Assembly (NCBI GenBank): GCA_043228905.1
Contig: JBHGNT010000014.1
Coordinates: 7,626,001-7,690,000, forward strand
Direction: 5' to 3'
Source: Azolla caroliniana
Lineage: Eukaryota; Polypodiophyta
Length of the DNA stretch: 64,000 nucleotides
Shown one piece after another: positions 50,288 to 61,705 of the stretch. The position numbers were made by a program, and so were the translations under genes. Each line of letters begins with the position of its first letter. Position 1 is the first letter of the stretch. Under the pieces are notes generated by a model. The model had not been told where the DNA came from. It ran no database searches and saw nothing but the letters and a program-made list of their open reading frames with translations.

Positions 50288-51659
50288 GATGCGAGGCCTG
50301 GAACGAGCATATACGAAAGGACCGAAGGGGAGGCCGAGAGCGGCAACAAGAAGAGAGTCGAGAACCAACCTGACCGGAAGGCGAACTGGGAAAAGAATGA
50401 AGCGGGGCCCGGTCAACTGGGCCCAAACTGAAGAAGAGCCGACAAGACCAGAAGTGTTCAGCTGAACCCTTACCGACCGGTTACGATTATGGAAGGAAGC
50501 TGACCAAACCGGAACATGATCGGTCGGGACCGAACCGAGCAAGGACCAAGCCGGCATGATTGGAGATCGGGGAGGACGAGTCGCAACACATGGTGGGAGC
50601 CGGTGAGCGCGAGAAGGAGGCCAAGCGGGCATGACGACTACGGTCCTGTGAAAGACCGGAAACGGGCGGGACACTCCACACCTATTCTAGAGACTTCAGC
50701 GGTTGCGGATGAACGTAAGATTGGAGAGACGGCGGGTGGCAGCGAGGAGTCGGTTACCGGAGCGGGTATCCGGTATGAAATAATGGACGAATGGGGCCAA
50801 AACGGCAAGCCCCAGTTGGAACGAGCTATGACAACAAAGGGAGAAGAGGCCAACGTGGAGGTCAGGTATACGACGGGTGAAGGGAGTAAAACGAACCATG
50901 CACTACGACCGGCTAAGGGCCAAGAAGCAAGGATGCACCCAGAAGAGTGGCAACGAGTGACCGGCAACGGTGGGCCGATCGAGCCTTTAAGAGGCAAGCA
51001 CGTGGTGAGAGACGAAGCGGTAGGGTGCCATGATTGGTGGATGAACGGCTGGAGAGAAGCATGGTGTGCGGTGAATAAAAGGGTACACGTCGGGAAGAGA
51101 ATGTGTGGCGTGCCGGAGGACATGCGAGGCCAAGAGGGTGCAAGTCAAGGCGAAGCAGTATCAAGAGCAGCGAAGGACACCGACCCGGAGGTCGGTATGA
51201 GGGTACGTTCTACGGCGAGAGAACACGACAAGCAAGGGGGAAGCGAGGAGTGCGTAATGGGGTCGCGTAAGGACTGAAGAACGAGTGTGCATTCGGGGAA
51301 CGATAACGGCACACAAGAAGATCCTACGCAAAGCGAGCGCGGAGCGGAGAGAGTCAGCATGCGGAGACGATCGAACCGACAGAGGGACATACGCGGTACG
51401 CAAGGCGTGAAATCCGACGTACAACCGAAGTGACCGGGGGCCCAATCGAAGGGCATACATGGCGGACAAATTCGGAGTGGCCGGGTTGACAACGGCATCC
51501 AGGAGGACATATCGGGGAGGAAGGCGCAAACGTCGGATATGGTGGATCGGATGGAGCCGATGGATCGGGGCCGGAAGGAGCCGGCAAGGCGGTCGGGTGT
51601 CGGGACGGCAGATGACCCGGTTGATCATCGTCGCCAAAATCTCTCACCTTTTCCCTCTT
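50288..51659 (+). pseudogene. TRG-3 Gag tail region
   Basis: Continuation after Copia-4. The frame at 50516-51277 contains another module (STPILETSAVADERKIGETA) followed by polar and basic text. The preceding 230 bp are broken. The region ends near the conserved pre-PPT block. Plus-strand Arg/Gly-rich text here is consistent with the basic C-terminus of TRG-2 Gag but too diverged to align by eye. Confidence 0.5.
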
Positions 51660-51697
51660 GGCACATACCGGTGGATGTGCGGTTTGGTGGGGCCAGA
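51660..51697 (+). promoter_or_regulatory. TRG-3 hairpin block and polypurine tract
   Basis: GGCACATACCGGTGGATGTG, then GGTTTGGTGGGGCCAGA up to the 3' LTR. Same arrangement as TRG-1 and TRG-2. Confidence 0.75.
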
Positions 51698-51782
51698 TGT
51701 CGTGAAGATTTCTGGCTACGGTGAGAAAACCGGGAGGGACAATTAAAATGGGGATGTGCAACATTGCACATGCACTTGTAAA

Positions 51783-52186
51783 TGTAAAAGATTATGTGCG
51801 GAAGCAATAGAAAACCGAACACACACGATATACGCAGGTTTAATGGAGAGCTTTGAGTATACACAATACACGGGAGAGATAGAGAGAGAGAAACACACAG
51901 AAACTCAATTCAAAATAATACTCAATCTGTACACACACCATGCTTAGTGACCACCTTTTATACAAGCCCTGACAATAGGGCTGACACAAGTATTGACAGT
52001 ACTTGACCGCTCATAAATGAGCCTCGACACTTACTCCCGAAATTATTCCTTACGAGGAATATCTTTCTAACGGCCTTCCGGTTTACGCACCGATATGGCC
52101 ATGTTATGTGTACCGATTTACGCACCCAGTCTACGCACTGGGTTACGCACCGTATTATGCACACATGTTGAGCTTGTCTCTCAACA
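51783..52186 (-). repeat. Copia-5 3' LTR
   Basis: 404 bp, matching 54433-54841. Carries CAAGTA/GTACTTG-like and GCTCAT/ATGAGC hairpins and the terminal TGTTGAG/CTCAACA hairpin in element sense. Confidence 0.92.
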
Positions 52187-53367
52187 CTCCCCCGCAAGCT
52201 CAACTTGAGGTTCCACCTGCTCCACTGGATCTACGCTCCAGTTCCTTCTAGCTTCACGCCTCACTCGTGCTCCTCGATTCGTTCGATTCCGCGCGCCTCG
52301 ACCCTCCCGGTCGGCTTGACTGCTTAAACGGCCCTTCTCAGCTTCCTTGTTGTTGTAGTGTTGGCGCCTCTTCTGCTACCTTCTCTTCCGCTTGGCCCTT
52401 GGTTGATTCAGCGTAACCGAATCAAACATCCGAACTAACTCGGCTTCCTCCGATCCGTTTTCGTTCTCATCCGAGTTGGTTGTCTCCAACTCGTCTTCAA
52501 TCTTCTCGCCCTTGATGGCTTCATCTCCCCCATGCTTGGCTAGCTTTGGCTCTTTCTTCCGGTTGCTCCCCTTATGTCCGCTTTCACACTCTTCCGTGGA
52601 TCCGCCCTCAGCTTCTTCAACCAATCCGAAATCGAATTCGTCATCCGACTCGGCGTCACGGTCTTTTCCGCTCCTTTCCTACTCCCTTCCGTGGTCATCC
52701 AGGACGTCTCTACCCCTCAAGTTCGGCTCGTCGAGGTGACGCAACCCAAGCGCACCCGAGAATTGTTGCAACTTTTCCAGACCAAGAGGCTTGGTGAAGA
52801 TGTCGGCGTTCTTCCAATCCGTCGGAACATATTGAAGTTCAACTTCACCGGAGAGGACACGCTCACGGACGAAATGGTAGTGAACCTCAATGTGCTTAGT
52901 CCGGGCGTGGAAGACAGGGTTCTTTGCTAGCTAGATGCTACTGAGGTTGTTGTAGTAGATTGTCGTTGGATTAAATATCTCCACCTGCATATCCTCAAGT
53001 AGCCGCTTCAACCATATGGCTTCAAATGTCGCGACATCCGCTCCTCTATACTCGGCTTCGGTGCCCAACTGCGCAACTGTCGGTTGCGTCTTGCTCCTCC
53101 ACATGATCGCGGCACTCCCAAGAGAGAACGCGAAACCGAACCTGGATCGGCGATCGGTGGCGTTTCCGGCCCAATCAGCATCGGTGTAACCAACCAACTG
53201 CGTGGCAATATCGGTTTGATATAGTAGCCCCCGGTCCTTAGTGCCATTGATGTACCGGAGTACGTGTTGTGCCCACTGAAGGTGCTCCTAGGTCGGTCGC
53301 GCCATGAACTGACTAATCACCTCGATTGGGTAGTTGAGATCTAGTCGGGTGATGGTCAAGTATATAA
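52187..53367 (-). pseudogene. Copia-5 RNase H remnant and charged extension
   Basis: RNase H text VGYTDADWAGNATDRRSRFG (52931-53197) and the FTKPLGLEKL region near 52780, then the charged extension with DAESDDEFDFG and EEAEGGSTEECESGHKGSNR (52376-52720). Several stops. The extension aligns with Copia-1 and Copia-2. Confidence 0.78.
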
Positions 53368-54349
53368 GTCGACGTACCACACCTCGTCCAACTTCGGGGT
53401 GATCTTCTTCATCGAGTTAGCTTTGTATCTCTTCACGAAGACTGACCCTTTTCCGGATCCTTCGGCGTAGTGCGATCGTTGCCGATTTCCTTTGTTGGTC
53501 AGTCCGGAACCTGATCCTGACCCGGTTCTCTCCAAATCAGCGCACTTTTTCCAGCACTCGCTCTCCCTGTGGCCTTTCTTGCCACAGTACCAACCTTCCG
53601 CAGCGGATTTCCCTTGCCGGTTCTCGTCGCCTTGACTCCCCCTGTTTCCAAAGGGTCCGGAATTGTTGTCGGCATCGCTTCGATGCCTTCTTCCTTGATC
53701 TCGTTGGCTGCCTCCATTGCGCACCGACTCGCCATCTCCCTCCATGTACAACATCTTGTTGTCGGCATGCGTGCTCGTCGACGCACCCGCGTGGTTCTCC
53801 TCTACAAGGAGCATCGATTGTAAGTCAAAAAACAACGGCGTGTGTACACACAGCAATTCGGAACACTCCGAACTTCGACGTCAGTCCCCCGAGACTAATC
53901 TGCACCATCTCACCTTCCTCGACGTTCACATCGATAGAGGCTAAAGAGTCGCATATATCTTTGATCTTCGAGGTGTAATCAACCACTGATAAGTCGCGTT
54001 GTCATAAATTGCTTATCTCCTGTCGGAGTTGAAGCTTCCAAGCTGTCGTGCTTGCGGCGAAAATCTTCTTCAGATTTCCCCAAGCATTCTTTGGCGTTTT
54101 CGCATCCCGAATATAGTTGAGGAGTTGTTCGCCCACACAAGACGCGAAGCAGTACAGTACTCTGCTCATTGGCTGTTCCCACACCGGGAAATCTCTGTGT
54201 GTCGATTCGGGTGCTATGTCCTTTGCTCCGTCAACATAGCTCCAGTAACCATGCCTGAACAGGTACTGGTGCATCCTGTAGGACCAAGATGCGTAGTTGT
54301 TTCTGTAGAGCTTCTCCGTCGGAAGTGAGCTAGCCATGCCTCTATCCAT
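53356..54349 (-). pseudogene. Copia-5 Gag and remnant of protease
   Basis: Gag starts MDRGMASSLPTEKLYRNNYA at 54349 and reads KTPKNAWGNLKKIFAASTTA to a stop at 54002. The frame 53356-53856 has SMLLVEENHAGASTSTH and the knuckle (GWYCGKKGHRESEC, where Gly replaces the first Cys), and ends DEVWYVDLYT at the deletion junction, losing the protease active site. Confidence 0.82.
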
Positions 54350-54420
54350 CGGTTTTATCTGTTCTTCTTGGTTGGTTTTCCTTTCAAGCTATGTCGGTTG
54401 CAGAGGCTCTCAACCCTCAC

Positions 54421-54432
54421 GCTCTGATACCA
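54421..54432 (-). promoter_or_regulatory. Copia-5 primer-binding site (tRNA-Met)
   Basis: The minus strand reads TGGTATCAGAGC directly after the 5' LTR. Confidence 0.92.
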
Positions 54433-54841
54433 TGTAAAATATTATGTGCGGAAGCAATAGAAAACTGAAAACACACAGAATACGCAGGTTTAATGGAGAG
54501 CCTGACCTGAGTATACACAGTACGCGGGAGAGACAGAGAGAGAGAAACACACAGAACCTCAATTCAAAATAATACTCAATTTGTACACACATCGTGCTCA
54601 ATGAGCACCTTTTATACAAGCCCTGACAATAGGGCTGACACAAGTACTGACAGTACTTGATCGCTCATAAATGAGCCTCAACACTTACTCCCAAAATTAT
54701 TCCTTACGAGGAATATCTTTCTAAACGGCCTTCCGGTTTACGCACCGATACAACCATGTTATGCGTACCGATTTACACACCTAGTCTACGCACTGGGTTA
54801 CGCACCGTATTATGCACGAATGTTGAGCTTGTCTCTCAATT
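54433..54841 (-). repeat. Copia-5 5' LTR
   Basis: About 409 bp. Its last bases (CTCAAT) differ from the expected CTCAACA, so the right edge is uncertain by 1-2 bases. Confidence 0.9.
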
Positions 54842-55445
54842 ATAAATTTGTGTAATAAGAATAAGTAAACAAAATGTAATGGGAAGGGTAACAATCTAAG
54901 GTGCTAAAGGTGCACCACGAAGTTTGTAGAGGCATAAATGTGATGTGCACTTTGTAGAGTACGAGGCCAGTAATGGGCATAGTAGTATGTGTGAGGAGTG
55001 GGAGCTAAGGCCCATTAATCCCTCCTCCTAGAATCTAAGCAAATATCCCCATTGAATAAAGGGGATATTTAGTCTCTCCTTTTTGTAACGGCTTTCTCTC
55101 CTTATGCTATCAAAGGAGAGGAAGGGGCACCATTGAAGACGTTGCCTATTTTGAGTAAGAGAGGTCTTCTTTACTTGCTTATCCGGTTAGGGTTTTGTTA
55201 TACCGTTTGGTGCGGCCTCTACGGCCATTGTTGTAATCATTCGGGAAGTCTTAATAAACTTGTTGAGTATCTCGACTCCATCGTCTTCTTCTTCAATCTT
55301 CATGTCATATTCATTGTCCTCTCCTCTTGAGCTAAGCTTCCATTTCTTGTCTTATTCTTTCTCCTCTACTCCCTAGTCCAAGACCCCCGCGGTCCGCGGT
55401 CCCGCCTTGGATCCTACACGTACTTGCGGAATATTGTGACAACGT

Positions 55446-55697
55446 TGGTGAATTTGCAACAACATTCGACAAGAGATGAAGGGATCATTAAAGAACCCTA
55501 GATTAGCTTACATGCAAAATTTGATGGTACAAGGTCTCAATTTAGGGATTTTTAAATCACTTACGACTCCTCATTCAAATGTATCCCATACGATAACCAA
55601 CTAATGCATCTCGAGTAGGGTTTGTAGGCACCCTATTGATGGGCATAACATTATCTTGGTTTGCTCCTGTACTTGAAACGAAATCTCCATTGTTATA
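55446..55697 (+). pseudogene. Gypsy-B Gag, central fragment
   Basis: Across two frames the text resembles the Gag block of chromoviruses: KFDGTRSQFRDF, LIQMYPI, then SRVGFVGTLLMGITLSWFAP and ETKSPLLY. Gypsy-C has the counterpart DKFDGTRSWLRGFINQIRL and GLIGALLTGQAQAWFAP. It is cut at 55697 by Copia-6. The rest of Gypsy-B is outside the window. Confidence 0.65.
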
Positions 55698-56057
55698 TGT
55701 TAAAGAATACGTGTGCGATAGACACTGAATACACAGTCAGTGTTCAGAAACTCGACAGTTAGGTAAACACGAGAATAGTGAGAGAGAGAGAGAGAGAGAC
55801 ATAGGGAGCAAAGAACAACTTCTATTACAAATAATGAACACTCTATGTACATACACAGTGCTTAGTGAGCACTTTTTATACAAGCCCTTAACAAGTGGGC
55901 TGTTACAAGTACCATCAGTAGTTGAATGCTCATAAATGAGCATGACACCATGATTCCGGATATCATCCGGACACTGATCCGATTCTCCGTTCCAGATATC
56001 AATCTGGATATAGCTTATGCAGCCAATCCAGATTCGGTTGAGCTTGCTCGCTCAACA
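55698..56057 (-). repeat. Copia-6 3' LTR
   Basis: 360 bp from TGTTAAAGAAT to CTCAACA on the plus strand, by analogy with Copia-1 and -2. In element sense it starts TGTTGAGCGAGCAAGCTCAA. It contains an AATGCTCAT/ATGAGCAT hairpin and a GAGA run. Confidence 0.8.
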
Positions 56058-56640
56058 CTCCCCCTCAAGTTCAATTTGAGGTCAAATTGTGGTGTCAGTG
56101 TCTGTAGTAGCCAGTCCTTTCCTTTGGCTGCTTCTTACGTCCTCCTACCTTGCCCGCACTCCTCGTCCAGTCTGGTTCCACTTCCCACGACCCATCTAGT
56201 TCTGTGCACCTCGTCCTCCTTGGTCGACTTGTCTATACAGCAAGCCCATTTTAGTTCCTTCGCTGTTATGACTCTGGCGCTTGTCGAGCCATTAGCTCCT
56301 CCGTGTTGCTGTTGACTTCCGCTGCCTTCTTGTCCGCTTGTTAGTTTATCCGGCTTCCTCCGATTCGTTCCAACTCTTGTCCGAGTTGGTAGTCTCCAAC
56401 TCGTCTTCTGTTTTAGGCCCTTCACCACGTTGAACCACGTCCGGATCTTGGCCTTCTTCCGGTTGGGTCTGTCCTTCTTGACTCTGCCACCGATACCACT
56501 TGTTGAGACGTTTTCGAATGTGTCGACTCCTTCGGTCTGCTATGCTTCCTTTATCTGCTCATCTCCCCCCTTGATTCTTTCTTCCTCTTCGCCTCCTTGT
56601 CTGGTGCCATCCGTTCCTGTTCCTGTTCTCCCCCATCGAG
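56058..56640 (-). pseudogene. Copia-6 charged extension, degenerate
   Basis: About 580 bp between the RNase H end and the PPT, the same place and length as the extension in Copia-1 and -2. The minus frames are Arg/Lys-rich but carry many stops. Support comes mainly from position. Confidence 0.4.
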
Positions 56641-56643
56641 ATG

Positions 56644-57506
56644 CTAAATGCTGAGCATTTCCGAAAAATGATGCAGCTTGTCTGATCCGAGTGGCTTGGT
56701 GAAGATGTCGGCAACCTGCTGATCCATGTGAACATATTGAAGTTCAACTTCACCGCTCAAGACCCGCTCACGAACAAAGTGATAATGCACTTCTATGTGC
56801 TTTGTCCGAGCATGGAATACAAGGTTCTTCACGAGCTGTATGTTGCTTACATTGTCGCAGTAGATCAGGATTGGGGTCAGCATCTCGATCCGGAGGTCAC
56901 GCAGCAGTTGCCAAAGGCAGATGACTTCACAGGTGGCAATGTTAGCGCCCCGGTACTCAGTCTCAATGCTCGACAGAGCCAGTATTGGCTGCTTTTTGCT
57001 GCCTCATGCAACGACCACGCTACCAAGAGAACACATGTAACCGTACATGGATTGGTAATCCGATGCATCACCAACCTAGTCGGCATCGGTATATCCGATT
57101 AGCTTCCCAACTATACTATGTCGATATAATAGTTCCTGGTCCTTCGTGCCGCTAACATACCAGAGTATCTGGTGTGTGCACAGAAGGTGCTCGATAGTTA
57201 GCTTCTGCATGAACTAGTTGATCACTCCGACCGGGTAACTAACGTCGAATCGAGTGATTGTCAAGTATATGAGGCTTCCGACAATTTGTCTGAACCGTTT
57301 CTCATTGCAGGCCAGTCCGGAGTCGGGACGTACCTTCAAGTTCCGGTCTAGGGGTGTGGAGATCGGTCGGCATTCCGTCATGCCGAACTTGTACAACATA
57401 TTCAACACATAGTGTCTTTGTGAGAGCAATATGCCGTCAGGGGTCCGGATCACCTCGATCCCAAGAAAATAATGAAGGTCCCCCAGGTCCTTCATTTCAA
57501 ATGCGT
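56644..57506 (-). pseudogene. Copia-6 RNase H and RT end
   Basis: Minus-strand [59 protein letters not shown] (57214-57495), then NVSNIQLVKNLVFHARTKHI and FTKPLGSDKLHHFSEMLSI (56644-56883). The middle is broken by stops. Confidence 0.85.
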
Positions 57507-57511
57507 CCGAC

Positions 57512-57901
57512 TGTCACTAATGAACAATTGGGGGTAAAGAGATGGGGAAGTTGATGAGAGATAGGGAGATCGAGAAGTTGATGAAAATGAGTAAAAATAT
57601 CTATTCCATGACTGGTGTTGATCTCCTTGATGTTAACAAGGGAGATCAACCCTTTTTATACATGTAGTGATGCATTATAATCATGCTCATGCCAAGTCTT
57701 ACATACTATAATATCAAGCATACTAATTCTTGCATGCCAAGTCTTACATACTCAGTCTTACATACCGAGTCTTACATATTGGGTCTTACATACTAGGTCT
57801 TACATACCACTCTTTACACAAAGGTTTGAATTCTAAAGTTTGTCTAGGAGAAATATATATACAAGGGCCTAAGGTTCACATTCGAGTCGATGTTCATGAC
57901 G
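57512..57901 (-). repeat. Gypsy-C 3' LTR
   Basis: 390 bp from TGTCACTAATG to GTTCATGAC. It contains repeated GTCTTACATACT units (57700-57790), which account for its extra length over the right LTR. Confidence 0.92.
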
Positions 57902-57906
57902 TTATC

Positions 57907-58426
57907 CTCCCCTTAAGTGCCGACTTCAAGAAGGTGCGGGTTTGTGAGGATATCGGAGATGAAAATCATGAACCACTTCCGGGGCATTTAGTAAATTTCT
58001 AGCGGGCTCCTATTTAGCCTCAAAGATGGGATATCCTTTCCACAATACCAAATACTGGAGCTTTCGTCGGCTCTTGTGCGAGTCCAAAATGGTCTTGACT
58101 TCATACTCATCCCCGGTCGCCAAAGCCACAGGGGGAGGTGGCTCGATGCTTCTTCTTAGAATTGAGGATGGATGATAGAGCTCAAGAAATGATGCATGGA
58201 AGACATTGTGAATTCGGTAGTGTGATGGAAGAGCAAGACGGAAAGCCACAATGTTGACTTTATCAATGATGCGGAATGGACCCAACTTTTTGTAATCAAG
58301 TTTGTTACATGGGCGAGTTGTCGGAATATGTCGACGTAATAGCCATACCATGTCACTAACTTTAAAATCAAGTGCAACCCGTCGATGTTGATCAGCCAGC
58401 CTTCTCTTTGTGTCATTCTTGAGCAA
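57907..58426 (-). pseudogene. Gypsy-C integrase C-terminus and chromodomain
   Basis: VSDMVWLLRRHIPTTRPCNK, KLGPFRIIDKVNIVAFRLAL, then YEVKTILDSHKSRRKLQYLV and LWKGYPIFEAK followed by TAG, after which the same frame continues EPARNLLNAPEVVHDFHLRY. The stop replaces the Trp of the usual TWEP in the chromodomain. Confidence 0.85.
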
Positions 58427-59380
58427 TTGAGAATTCTAGGGATAGGTCATGATGCACTTCTTTCATCAGACGAGCTCGTTCTTCAGGAGATGGATTCACA
58501 GAACCAACAGGGATAGCTATACTAAAGCATGGGTGGAATCCATAATTTGCGAAGAAGGGTGTTACACTAGTTGATGTGTGGAGAGTATTGTTGTAGGCGA
58601 ACTCAGCCATTGGAAGAAATTTGATCCAATCATCTTGTTGATAACTCATCATACATCGGAGATATTGCTCTAGGATCTGATTTACTTGTTCCATTTGGCC
58701 ATCTGTCTCAGGATGGAAGGCTGTCGAAAATTTTGTGGAAGTTCCAAGAGTCTGGAAGAGGTGCTTCCAGAAATGAGACATAAATTGGGGACCATGATCA
58801 GAGATAATGTCATTCGGTAAACCTTGAAGGCGCACAATATTTGTTAACAATAGATCTATTGTTTCCGTCCCTGAAGTGCCATCTTTGTGAATCTATCCAC
58901 CACCACTAATACTGAATTGAATCCCTGAATGTCAGGAAGGTCAGTGATAAAATCCATCGAGATGGAGGCCCATGGCCTACTTGGAATTGGCAAAGGTTGA
59001 AGTAGACCGTAGGGACGATGATGTATTGCTTTGGCGAGGGCACATGTATCACATGTTTTCACAAATTGTTTAACAAGTTTCCAAGGTTGTGACCACCAAT
59101 AACTTCTAGAGATTAACTACAAATGTTTTGCAATGCCAAAATGTCCAGCTAGGGCATCATCATGGCATTCCTTCATGATACGGATACGACAAGGACCATC
59201 TGCGACATACATTAAGTTGTTCCGAAAAAGAAAACCATCTCGAAAAATAAATTGTTCTTGACTATTCCATACCTCCTTTATGTTTGATTTGTTGACCCGA
59301 TTATCCTTAATTTCTTTTGCAAATTTGTTAGTGGCAGTATTTGTGGCTATTGCATTGAGTAATGATTCATCTGCACCCAT
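58413..59380 (-). pseudogene. Gypsy-C integrase
   Basis: H2C2 stretch CHDDALAGHFGIAKHL and CDTCALAKAIHHRPYGLLQP, the core SMDFITDLPDIQGFNSVLVV, IISDHGPQFMSHFWKHLF and HPETDGQMEQVNQILEQYL (the catalytic Glu position reads MEQVN). Frames change near 59110 and 58855. Confidence 0.86.
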
Positions 59381-59401
59381 ATAAGCTGCAAAGAGCTAAA
59401 T

Positions 59402-59962
59402 TTAATGTGGCTGTAGGAGACAACGTGATTGTTGATTGTAGGTCTCATCTCCTGGTCGAATTTTGAATTTCGAACGCCGAGATAGGGCATCGGCTTTACC
59501 ATGTTGGGCATAGGGACGAAAAACAATTTGAAAGTCATAGTCAGCTAGGAAGGTCGACCATCGCGCTTGCCTCTGGTTCAAAGTGCGAGTAGTGGTGAAG
59601 TAGACGAGGTTCTTGTGATCGGTCACCAGTTGGACACGGTGTTGGGTGTCTGCTAAGTAAGGACACCATTCTTCAAAGGCGGCAATAATGGCAAATAGTT
59701 CTTTGTCATAAACTGGGTAGTTGATCTCGGGAGGTGTGAACTTCCAAGAGTAAAAGGCAACAAGATGAAGAATCCCATTGTTATCTGATTGAGAGAGAAT
59801 GGCACCGATGGCGAAGTCAGAGGCATCAGTTTCGATCGTAAAATGGTTTGGTCAGATCTGGGTGTAGAAGTACCGGAGTTGAGGTAAAAGCCTTTTTTAG
59901 TGTCTCGAATGCTAGTTGGGTTGTGGGAGTCCAACAAAAAGGGGAATCCTTCCGAGTGAGTG
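59402..59962 (-). pseudogene. Gypsy-C RNase H
   Basis: Minus frames (59653-60069 and 59402-59626) include QLVTDHKNLVYFTTTRTLNQ-like text, QARWSTFLADYDFQIVFRP and HGKADALSRR, the standard end of gypsy RNase H. Confidence 0.8.
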
Positions 59963-60946
59963 CTATAAGTGGTTGCGCCAATGTAGAGAATCCCTGAATG
60001 AATCAACGATAGAAGTTGGCAAAACCCAAAAATGATTGCACATCCTTGACCTTGGTGGGGACTTCCCACTGTTGAACTGTTTCGACTTTCTTCTCGTCCA
60101 TAGTGATACCATTAGATGAAATGACATACCTGAGTAATTCAACTGAGGTTTGATCAAACTCACACTTTTTGGGTTTCGCATGGTCAAGATAAGTCGAACG
60201 TGCTTGGTGTGTTCTATGTAGTCCTGTGAGAAGATAAGTATGTCGTCGAGATAGATGACCACAAATTGGTCTAGATATTCTCGAAAGATGTCATTCATCA
60301 TATGCTGCAAAACGGCAGGAGCATTTGTGAGACCAAATGGCATTACCATGTATTCAAAATGCCCATACCTAGTTTGAAATGTCGTTTTCCACTCATCTCC
60401 AAGCTTGACACGCACCAAGTTGTAGGCGCCTCTAAGATAGATTTTGGAGAATATACGCTCAGCCCGAAGTCGGTCGAGGAGTTCGGGGATTAGAGGTAGT
60501 GGATAGCGGTTTCAAACCATGAATCGATTGAGCCAGCGATAGTCGATACATAGGCGCAACGTTCCATCTTTCTTTTTGACAAATAGAATAGGAGAGCTAG
60601 TTGGAGATTTTGAGTGGTGAATGAATCCCTTTGCGAGTTTCTCTTCAATGTATATTTTGAGGGTCTTCAGTTCAGGTTCCGATAACCCATAGATAGGGCT
60701 AAATGGAGGACCAACACCATCTTTCAAGTCAATTGGACAATCATATGGGCGATGTTCGTGCAAGCGATCAACATTTTTCTTCTCAAATACATCAGAGAAA
60801 TCATTGTATTTTGATGGAAAAGAGCTAGTACATAGGGTAGTATCTGGAGTGGACATGACTGCCATGTCCTTACAATTAGAAATGGATGCAATCAGCATTG
60901 TATCGCTTACCCGAGCAAGAGTTGGAACTGTTTCTGAGGCCGACAC
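59963..60946 (-). pseudogene. Gypsy-C reverse transcriptase
   Basis: [58 protein letters not shown], then after a stop at 60512-60514 [20 protein letters not shown] and [14 protein letters not shown] with the YLDD active site. The frame changes again near 60180. Confidence 0.87.
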
Positions 60947-60950
60947 GGGA

Positions 60951-61691
60951 CTAACTATCGATGTTGTTTCTATTGGAGCAACCGCTCACATGGTTCTCTC
61001 TGAAGAGGAAATGGGACCGACTGATAACCTGGTCCTCACCGAAGCAGAAATGGGAGTTGCCCCTGAAACATTGGTGGGAGCAACCGTTGACGCAGTCCTC
61101 ACTAGAGCTAAAATTGGAATCGGAGCAAACATTGATGTGGTTCTCACTGGAGTAGAAACGGGAGTTGTCCCTAAAACATGAGACGGTCTTCACCGGAGTA
61201 GGCGGCCAAACAAATGGTGGAACATTGGCTCGAAGAAGGGTGAACGCAATACCTTGTGAGTGAAAATTCGAGGTGAAATTGATGGAGCGAGATCGCCAAT
61301 GCATGACTGGATTGTGAGTTTCGAGCCATGATAACTCCAAGATGATAGGATGTCCAGGTGATGTGATGAGGTTAAAAGTGATTTCTTCCTGGCGGGCTCC
61401 TATGTGGAGACCCAAGGGAATTGTTGTATTTGTGTTGGCACCATAAGAGAGTGTTCGACAGTCGATCACTTCAATTGGAATCGGGATGGTTAATTTGTTG
61501 CCTGGAATGTTGTGTTTTCGTGCAAACATGATGTCAATAAAGCACGACGTAGCCCCAGAATCCAACAAAGCTTTTGTCTTCAGAGTGGTAGAGCCAAACT
61601 GAAGAGTGATCAGATTCGTGAAACTTGTTGTCGAGGAAGTCGGTTGATTGGGCCCTTGACATAATTGTCGAGTCTTGCGGTCCAGATGCAC
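60951..61691 (-). pseudogene. Gypsy-C aspartic protease and linker
   Basis: 246-residue frame with TTLKTKALLDSGATSCFID (the DSGA active site of retropepsin), LGLHIGARQEEITFNL and SPGHPIILELSWLETHNPV. It is followed by a Cys/Ser/His-rich repeat stretch (ENHINVCSDSNFSSSEDC, repeated about four times) that lies between protease and RT. Confidence 0.83.
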
Positions 61692-61705
61692 AACCCCTAA
61701 TGCAA

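Larger units (their letters stand above)
51783..54841 (-). mobile_element. Copia-5, internally deleted Ty1/copia element
   Basis: LTRs 51783-52186 and 54433-54841 with a tRNA-Met PBS. Flanking bases are gtaaa on the left and a mutated ataaa on the right. The interior keeps Gag and the RNase H end plus charged extension. A junction at 53368-53374 joins RNase H text directly to the protease/Gag region, removing integrase and RT. It is closely related to Copia-1. It sits in the 3' LTR of TRG-3. Confidence 0.92.
33095..55441 (+). mobile_element. TRG-3, gag-only LTR element, expanded by three copia insertions
   Basis: The 5' LTR (33095-33835), tRNA-Trp PBS (33841-33858), Gag pieces on the plus strand, PPT (51683-51697) and 3' LTR (51698-55441 including Copia-5) define one element. 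Flanks are gcgt (33091-33094) and acgt (55442-55445), an imperfect 4-bp duplication. Copia-3 lies in the Gag start, Copia-4 after the Gag repeat module and Copia-5 in the 3' LTR. Removing them leaves about 4 kb. No pol is detectable in its own sequence. Confidence 0.85.
51698..55441 (+). repeat. TRG-3 3' LTR, split by Copia-5
   Basis: 51698-51782 and 54842-55441 together match the 5' LTR, with a deletion of about 55 bp after 55165 and a small duplication near 55390. Copia-5 is inserted at the TGTAAA site (5' LTR position near 33180). Confidence 0.88.

Noticed and set aside
57700-57790. GTCTTACATACT repeats in the Gypsy-C LTR as a separate mobile element
   Set aside because: A local repeat expansion inside the LTR, present in shorter form in the other LTR.
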